In this document: piece after piece, positions 52,561 through 57,831 of the stretch
Layout: each line of letters opens with the position of its first letter
Numbering within the stretch: the first letter of the stretch is position 1
Assembly (NCBI GenBank): GCA_016466735.1
Contig: JAAOED010000019.1
Span: 1-57,831, forward strand
Origin: Weissella confusa
GTDB taxonomy: Bacteria > Bacillota > Bacilli > Lactobacillales > Lactobacillaceae
DNA: 57,831 nucleotides
Direction of reading: 5' to 3'
Notes under the pieces: model-generated
The model's database searches: none
What the model saw: the letters and a program-made list of their open reading frames with translations, nothing else
Told to the model about the DNA's origin: nothing
Position numbers and translations under genes: made by a program

Positions 52561-53235
52561 TCACCTAGCTAAGGTAATCGTGCATATCTGTTTCGCACCA
52601 CATTCATATAAACACGTTGCAGCATGTCGTAGGGTTCTCCCTGTCGTATAAACATCATCAACTAAGCAAATTCTCTGACCAGTTAAATCAAGAATACCCA
52701 TTTGGCACATAAATGGCTTTACCTTATTTAGACGATCCTGACGTGTTTTCAATGATTGTACACTCTTGTTATGGGATATACAACATAGAATATCATTTGT
52801 TTCACATTTTTCTAATAGACCATTAACTTGGTTGAAGCCGCGCATCGCTAACGTGTCGGGACTAACTGGGATTGGCACAATCATATCCGCTGAAACTTCA
52901 GCCAACCTTTTTTGCAAAGCACTTTGGAAAACGGTCCGTAAATGATATCCACCGCGAAACTTATACTGCTGAAAATAATCATGCATCATATCATCGTATT
53001 TAAACAGCGCTTGATTATTAAGTGGCGGGTAGCCATCCCCTAACCAAATCTGGCAATCCTCACATAAATCTTGTTGCGAGGCGCGCCCGCATTCTTGGCA
53101 AGTTGGACCAATAATTGGTGTGAACTTTCCCCAACATTCCTGACAAATCGGTTGCTGGCTTTTTGGTTTGAATTGCCAAAAATCTGTTAATTGCCACGTT
53201 TGTGTGACACCTTTTCCGCAAAACTCACACTTCAT
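52561..53235 (-). CDS. comFC: ComFC, phosphoribosyltransferase-like competence protein
   Basis: The 224-residue protein has an N-terminal zinc finger (CEFCGKG, CQECWGKF; CQECGRASQQDLCEDC) and a C-terminal phosphoribosyltransferase domain (ICLVDDVYTTGRTLRHAA). It partners ComFA in DNA uptake during transformation. Its ATG overlaps comFA by 11 bases. The whole frame is intact. Confidence 0.96.
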   Translation of the reverse strand: MKCEFCGKGVTQTWQLTDFWQFKPKSQQPICQECWGKFTPIIGPTCQECGRASQQDLCEDCQIWLGDGYPPLNNQALFKYDDMMHDYFQQYKFRGGYHLRTVFQSALQKRLAEVSADMIVPIPVSPDTLAMRGFNQVNGLLEKCETNDILCCISHNKSVQSLKTRQDRLNKVKPFMCQMGILDLTGQRICLVDDVYTTGRTLRHAATCLYECGAKQICTITLAR

Positions 53236-54514
53236 AAGTTTGCCCCATTTGATTCAAATAATTAATTTCACTACGCGCTGCTAATAGCGTTTGCGTTCTT
53301 TCTTGCACGAATGCCGTCACAATACCGGATGGTCGGCTACTACTTCGTCCACACCGCCCAGCAATCTGAATAAGCGCTGCCTGACTAAATACTGCGTCGT
53401 CAGCTCCTAAAATAATCACGTCTATTCCCGGGAAGGTTACCCCACGTTCCAAGATAGTCGTCGTAATCAAAGCTTGTAGTTTTTCGTCACGCATCGCCTG
53501 CACCTTCACTTGCCGTTCTGAATCTGACGCGTGTGTAGCCGCAATGGCGATTTCAGATGCGACATGACGAACCATCGTCAGTACAGCATCTAAATCAGCA
53601 ACCGACGGTACGAACAGTAAAAATCTTTGTCCACTCTGCTGATACATCTTCAGCAATGTTTGTAATCGCCCAGGCACCTTTTTACGCCAATCACCAATCC
53701 GGCGAATCGTAAAATTCGGTAGTGGATTGCCATGGAACCGACGTGGCAATAAGCTAATCGCTATTTTCTTTCGGCGTACCTCACGCAATAACCGCGAACT
53801 AGGTGTCGCCGTTAGATAGAAATGGGATCCATGTACGGCGGTGGCCTTTTGTAAGGCGCCAATCAATTGCGCATTTTCTGCATATGGAAACGCATCAACT
53901 TCATCAATCACAATGACGTCAAAGGCCTGTTTAAACCGCAGCAATTGGTGCGTTGAAGCTAGTACCAACTGGGTGTAGCGGTATTCGTCTGGCGAATCGC
54001 CATAAAGAGTCACGAAATCCGTCACGAATGCAGCCCGAATACGAGGTGCCAGTTCGACAATGACATCTACCCGTGGTGAAAAAATCGCGACACGTTTCCC
54101 CGCTTGCAACGCATGCGCCAACATCGGAAATAACATTTCTGTTTTACCTGCACCAGTCACTGCATATGTAAGATGAGAGTTGCCATTCTCCAAAGCTTTA
54201 ATTTGCTCATCGGCCACTCGTTGTTGGGCCGGGGTTAACGTCCCCGTCCATACACATGGCTCTGGGTCAATTTCAAATACATGCGGCTCTGCCATCGTCA
54301 CCAAAACATCTCGAGTTGATAGGCGTCCTAAGTTAGCACATGCCCAACAATAACTAGTGCCATCTGCCAAATGCCAATCTGGCTGAATTGCCGTCGCACA
54401 CCGCTGACAAGTATTGTGTTCAATTGCCGATGTCGCCACCACGTTCTCTGGCAGGCTGGCCGTATCCGTGACCGGAACTAGTCGTCCATAAAACAAACTT
54501 TGATCAATATCCAT
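53225..54514 (-). CDS. comFA: ComFA, DNA uptake helicase
   Basis: The 429-residue protein has an N-terminal four-cysteine zinc site (CQRCATAI, CWACAN), Walker A VTGAGKTEM, the DEVD variant of motif II (VIDEVDAFPY), ATPSSRL and the arginine finger in IAGRCGRSS. It drives single-stranded DNA import in naturally competent Firmicutes. GGGGGA lies before the ATG at 54514; the frame opens 16 codons earlier without a site. Other late competence genes are not in the window. Confidence 0.97.
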   Translation of the reverse strand: MDIDQSLFYGRLVPVTDTASLPENVVATSAIEHNTCQRCATAIQPDWHLADGTSYCWACANLGRLSTRDVLVTMAEPHVFEIDPEPCVWTGTLTPAQQRVADEQIKALENGNSHLTYAVTGAGKTEMLFPMLAHALQAGKRVAIFSPRVDVIVELAPRIRAAFVTDFVTLYGDSPDEYRYTQLVLASTHQLLRFKQAFDVIVIDEVDAFPYAENAQLIGALQKATAVHGSHFYLTATPSSRLLREVRRKKIAISLLPRRFHGNPLPNFTIRRIGDWRKKVPGRLQTLLKMYQQSGQRFLLFVPSVADLDAVLTMVRHVASEIAIAATHASDSERQVKVQAMRDEKLQALITTTILERGVTFPGIDVIILGADDAVFSQAALIQIAGRCGRSSSRPSGIVTAFVQERTQTLLAARSEINYLNQMGQTYEV

Positions 54515-54569
54515 AACATCCCCCTTGCTAATAAAGAGGGTGCTTAACCGTTTTTTGTCCAAAAAAAGA

Positions 54570-54598
54570 GCACATTGACTCTCTGTTCAACGTGCCCA
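54570..54598 (-). terminator. Terminator of pstS
   Basis: GCACGTTGA and TCAATGTGC arms followed by TTTTTTT on the minus strand. Confidence 0.83.
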
Positions 54599-54606
54599 TC
54601 TAATTT

Positions 54607-55482
54607 TTAATTCTTTTTGACGTCACCGTCAGCATTCTTAGTAACCTTCATATCAGAAACCGGAATGTATCCCAACTTCTTGATAGTTGATTTCATGGCC
54701 TTTGATTGCACAAACTTGATGTAAGACTTTGTGTTCTTATCAGTCTTCTTTGTTGTGTACATGTGCTCATAGGCCCAGATTTGCCACTTGTTTGACGCAA
54801 CGTTTTTATCTGTTGGCTTCACCTTATCAATGGCAACCGTCTTAATTCCCTTGGCATTCGGTCCTGTCGTGTATGAGAAAGCCAAATATGAAATAGCGCC
54901 TGGTGTCGTTGACACAATCTTTTGAACGGCGCCATTATCATCTTGCTCTTGTGACGTCTTGGCGCTTTCGCCGTCCAAAACATCATGTTCAAACGTGAAA
55001 CGTGTACCAGAACCTTGGGCACGGTTAACTAGGACGATATCTTCATCCTTGCCACCAACGTCCTTCCAGTTAGTAATCTTACCCGTGAAGATGTCTCGCA
55101 GTTCAGCCTTGGTCAAAGACTTTACTGGCACATCCTTGTTCACAACCGGCGTGATACCAACAACGGCTACTTTGTGATCGGTTAACTTTTTGGCATCGAC
55201 CCCATCCTTCTGACTCGCGAAAATATCAGAATTTCCAATGGTCACACCACCCTTACCAACTTGGCTTAGGCCAGCACCAGATCCACCACCTTGTACGACA
55301 ACTGACACGCCGGGATGCTTCTCTCCATACATCTCAGCGGCTTGTGACGCTAGTGGTTGTAAAGCAGTTGACCCCACAGCCAACACTTGCTTCTTTTTTG
55401 CGGCATTTGCATCATGCCCAACCAATCCCCCGGCTAATACGAGAACAACAGTACTTCCCACAACAAACTGCTTCTTATTCAT
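54607..55482 (-). CDS. pstS: Phosphate-binding protein PstS-like
   Basis: The 291-residue protein has a signal peptide (MNKKQFVVGSTVVLVLAGG...ANA) without a lipobox cysteine. The mature part has the PstS phosphate motifs: VGSTALQPLAS, QGGGSGAGLSQV, NRAQGSGTRFTFEHDVL and SYLAFSY. It should bind inorganic phosphate for an ABC importer. pstCAB genes are not adjacent, so this is an orphan or part of a distant system. GGAG precedes the ATG at 55482. Confidence 0.92.
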   Translation of the reverse strand: MNKKQFVVGSTVVLVLAGGLVGHDANAAKKKQVLAVGSTALQPLASQAAEMYGEKHPGVSVVVQGGGSGAGLSQVGKGGVTIGNSDIFASQKDGVDAKKLTDHKVAVVGITPVVNKDVPVKSLTKAELRDIFTGKITNWKDVGGKDEDIVLVNRAQGSGTRFTFEHDVLDGESAKTSQEQDDNGAVQKIVSTTPGAISYLAFSYTTGPNAKGIKTVAIDKVKPTDKNVASNKWQIWAYEHMYTTKKTDKNTKSYIKFVQSKAMKSTIKKLGYIPVSDMKVTKNADGDVKKN

Positions 55483-55674
55483 CACTGACTCCTTCTCTGG
55501 TCATGTATTATTCGAGTTAGGTCGCAAGCGGTAAGCCACAGTTAGTAGTAGCAGATTGAAGTTAGGCGCTTACCCCTTACGACACTTTTAAGTATAGTGA
55601 GCCTTTGTATGTGTTTAGTCAGTGTTGTGTCATGATTTCATTGTGTTTTTGTAAATGGTGGCTTTACAAAAGGA

Positions 55675-55706
55675 GAACGCCACCTGTTTTTTCAAGTGGC
55701 GTTCCT
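55675..55706 (-). terminator. Terminator of the surface peptidase gene
   Basis: AACGCCAC and GTGGCGTT arms with a TCTCCTTTTG tail on the minus strand. Confidence 0.75.
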
Positions 55707-55714
55707 GCTAAAAG

Positions 55715-57574
55715 CTATACAATTGTGAGGTTCATGCGTGATGGCGTTGCCCAACCGACAGCGTTTGTGCCGGCATTAACTGACTCCCATTGACCCATAT
55801 TTAACCAATACTCACGTGGACTTGTTGCATATGGATCAGAAATTAAGAATTGTCCATTACGGTAACCAACGATGGTCATCACGTGGAAAGCCTTTTGATT
55901 TGCCAAATTCCAATTATAGTTTCCCCAGGTTACCACGGCGCGACCATTGCGCAGTTCACTCATAACAGTCCCAATACCAGCCCCGGTTAAATCTTGAATC
56001 CCCTTAACCATCGGCTTTAAACGGTCCGTCATCGCCGTGGCAAATATGGTTTCAACCTTGGCAGCCCCAGCACTATATGGATCACCGTAGAACCCTTGCC
56101 AAGGGGCGACGTTCCATCCGTAACCCATCTGACGGTACAATGCATTAATGTCGTAGTAACGACCCTTTACAGACGCCGCAATCTGAAGCGATGCTCCTTC
56201 ACAGCCTTGTGGCATACCAGCATTCAGTTGCGAGAACCATTTGTGATTCAAAGTAATCGCATCCATGGCTCCACCACCATTAAAGTGCGCAATCCCGTAA
56301 TCAACATTTCGAGAAGAATTAGTGGCTTTTAAATACGTCCCCTTATCAAAGTAATAAGTGTCCCCGTACCAATCCTTAACACCCGTTACGATACGGCCGT
56401 TATCACCGAACATGTACCATAGTCCCCAGTTTGATTGGAGATAGTTGTTGTCTTGGCGCAAATACGTGTTGTGGTCAAAGTAGTAATAACTCCCTGCCCA
56501 CTGTTGCACATCAGTCTTGATACGCCCATCATTACCGAATAGATACCAATCACCCCAACGTGACTGCAAATAGTTGTTATCCCGTCGCAAGAAGGTGTTG
56601 TGATCGAAGTAATAGTAACTACCAGCCCAACGCTGTACGTCCGTCTGAATACGTCCATCCGCGCCGAACAAGTACCACAGTCCCCATCGAGACTGCAGAT
56701 AGGCATTATTTACTCTCTTGTACGTATCGTGGTTAAAGTAATAATAGGTGCCATTCCAATGCTGCACGTCGGTCGTTGCCTTACCGTCTTTGCCAAATAG
56801 ATAACTGGCTCCATTCTGAGTCACATACTTGTTCTTCACCATTTCGCCGGTCTTAGGGTTAAAGTAATACAGTCCGTTCTGGTAACGTTGCACACCAACT
56901 TGTTTAATCCCATTCTTGAATAAGACATAATGTTTACCATCATACACGTAGCCATTCACACGCTGATTATGACGATAGAATACCCCATCAACGTAACCAT
57001 TCTTTTCGGCTGGTTCTGTCGTTGATGCATGACTTGTTGCTTCTTTAGCTGGTGTTTTAGCAACAGATTCCTGTTTTGTGGCTGCACTTGAAACCAGCGC
57101 CTTACCAATCAATATTGACGGCTGTTGAATATCAGATGACGCTGAGCTAGTAGCAGTCTTAGACTTGTCAGTTGATGCTACTGAAGAACTATTAGTTACC
57201 GACGCCTGTGAGTCTGCAGATGGCATTGCTGCAGAACTGTTAGCAACGCTATCAGCCTCTGAACTTGCGACTGAACTGTCTGCAACTGAATCAGATATGA
57301 CACTCTCATCCGTGTTCACTGATGCAGCGGATGATTCTGCAACGCTTTCTGATTGCGCTACTTCACTATCGTTGCCCACGCCTGCCTCACTGGTAGCATT
57401 ACTTTCTTCGTCTGACACAACTACAACTGCGTCATCAATCGGCGCAGTTTCCGTTACCGTTTGTTGTGGTTGATCCTGTTGTTCCTTTTCCTGTTCGTCC
57501 GCTAAGACGGTACCGTTCACACCTAGTACGGCCACAACCGCCGCACCAATCCCAGTCATTATCTTTCGATTCAT
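55715..57574 (-). CDS. Secreted C39-like peptidase with glucan/cell-wall-binding repeats
   Basis: The 619-residue protein has a signal peptide (to about 27, VLADEQ), a Ser/Ala-rich disordered linker (about 28-190), aromatic repeats (about 195-420) and a C-terminal papain-like C39_2 domain (nucleophile Cys in MPQGCEGASLQIA, His in FHVMTIVGYR, Asp in ISDPYA). Three repeats are 43 residues long and nearly identical (TDVQ.WAGSYYYFDHNT; YLQSRWG.WYLFG). They resemble the YYF-type glucan-binding repeats of glucansucrases. No sortase motif is present, so attachment is by the repeats. GGAGG precedes the ATG at 57574. Confidence 0.88.
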   Translation of the reverse strand: MNRKIMTGIGAAVVAVLGVNGTVLADEQEKEQQDQPQQTVTETAPIDDAVVVVSDEESNATSEAGVGNDSEVAQSESVAESSAASVNTDESVISDSVADSSVASSEADSVANSSAAMPSADSQASVTNSSSVASTDKSKTATSSASSDIQQPSILIGKALVSSAATKQESVAKTPAKEATSHASTTEPAEKNGYVDGVFYRHNQRVNGYVYDGKHYVLFKNGIKQVGVQRYQNGLYYFNPKTGEMVKNKYVTQNGASYLFGKDGKATTDVQHWNGTYYYFNHDTYKRVNNAYLQSRWGLWYLFGADGRIQTDVQRWAGSYYYFDHNTFLRRDNNYLQSRWGDWYLFGNDGRIKTDVQQWAGSYYYFDHNTYLRQDNNYLQSNWGLWYMFGDNGRIVTGVKDWYGDTYYFDKGTYLKATNSSRNVDYGIAHFNGGGAMDAITLNHKWFSQLNAGMPQGCEGASLQIAASVKGRYYDINALYRQMGYGWNVAPWQGFYGDPYSAGAAKVETIFATAMTDRLKPMVKGIQDLTGAGIGTVMSELRNGRAVVTWGNYNWNLANQKAFHVMTIVGYRNGQFLISDPYATSPREYWLNMGQWESVNAGTNAVGWATPSRMNLTIV

Positions 57575-57687
57575 ACCCATGAGCCTCCGTACTTTTTTGC
57601 AAAGGATAGCACAAAAATTATGAATTTTTCTTCACCCGACTTTGGTTCGGACACAGTCGTAATGCTGTAAAGGTTTATAAGCGCACA

Positions 57688-57716
57688 AAAAAACCGCACC
57701 ATCTCTGGTACGGTTC
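57688..57716 (-). terminator. Terminator of the rRNA operon
   Basis: AACCGTACC and GGTGCGGTT arms (one wobble) followed by TTTTTTTG on the minus strand. Confidence 0.87.
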
Positions 57717-57720
57717 ATGT

Positions 57721-57831
57721 TGCATCGCGACGTCCTATCCTCGCAGGAAGCGATCCTCCAACTACTTTCGGCGCTATTGAGCTTAACTTCTGTGTTCGGT
57801 ATGGGAACAGGTGTGACCTCAATGCCATCAT
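57721..57831 (-). rRNA. rrf: 5S ribosomal RNA (5' end beyond the window)
   Basis: The minus strand shows the 5S pattern in order: GATGGCATTGAGGTCACACC, TGTTCCCATACCGAACACAG, AAGTTAAGCTC, GCGCCGAAAGTAGTTGG and a 3' half ending near GACGTCGCGATGC. The 5' terminal bases may lie past position 57831. The 16S and 23S genes would lie to the right. Confidence 0.96.

Overview
The window looks like chromosome of a heterofermentative lactic acid bacterium, most likely Weissella (confusa/cibaria group). Reasons: moderate GC, TTG-rich leucine usage, LAB-type genes (PepC, D-2-hydroxyacid dehydrogenase, nucleoside deoxyribosyltransferase, a glucan-binding-repeat surface protein), Gram-positive Shine-Dalgarno sites and perfect cre boxes. 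The genus is inferred, not proven. Nearly all genes are on the minus strand, and the window ends in the 3' end of an rRNA operon (5S) on that strand.

Layout. 0-6.3 kb: an FMN riboswitch whose gene lies beyond the left edge, a membrane protein with two SseB-like domains, pepC, a nucleoside hydrolase and a D-2-hydroxyacid dehydrogenase. 6.4-14.7 kb: an AT-richer defence island, in transcription order a DpnM-type GATC methylase with a 13-unit tetranucleotide tract just after its start codon, a restriction endonuclease, Mrr, a Nudix hydrolase, a PLD-helicase-DUF3427 protein cut by one in-frame TAA, and an unrecognised soluble/membrane gene pair. 15.4-25.5 kb: small accessory genes, HigBA, a lone RelB, HicAB, and four diverged copies of a structured RNA element that ends in a terminator and shows compensatory stem changes. 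25.7-36.6 kb: nucleotide metabolism, a Bce-like ABC exporter, an aminotransferase with a PfoR-like membrane protein, and a CcpA-controlled beta-glucoside PTS operon. 37-57.8 kb: rny, an apparently dead P-type ATPase, tRNAs, a DHA2 efflux pump, a CopB-type ATPase, tex, a T-box-controlled metY, comFA-comFC-hpf, pstS and a C39-like surface peptidase.

Regulation is the most interesting layer. Two operons (oppA-amidohydrolase and aminotransferase-pfoR-like) each have a strong promoter, a short leader ORF with a good ribosome site and a run of Phe or Tyr/Phe/Trp codons, mutually exclusive RNA stems, and then an intrinsic terminator before the structural gene. This is the architecture of ribosome-mediated attenuation, and it ties aromatic amino-acid supply to peptide capture and aromatic transamination. 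The RM operon looks phase-variable: both alternative frames stop directly after the repeat, four GATC sites crowd its leader, and the nuclease ribosome site overlaps the methylase stop codon. Several intergenic regions also hold candidate small RNAs with C/U-rich (anti-Shine-Dalgarno-like) loops, one under an apparent CcpA-controlled promoter. All functional statements come from reading the sequence; no database search was possible.
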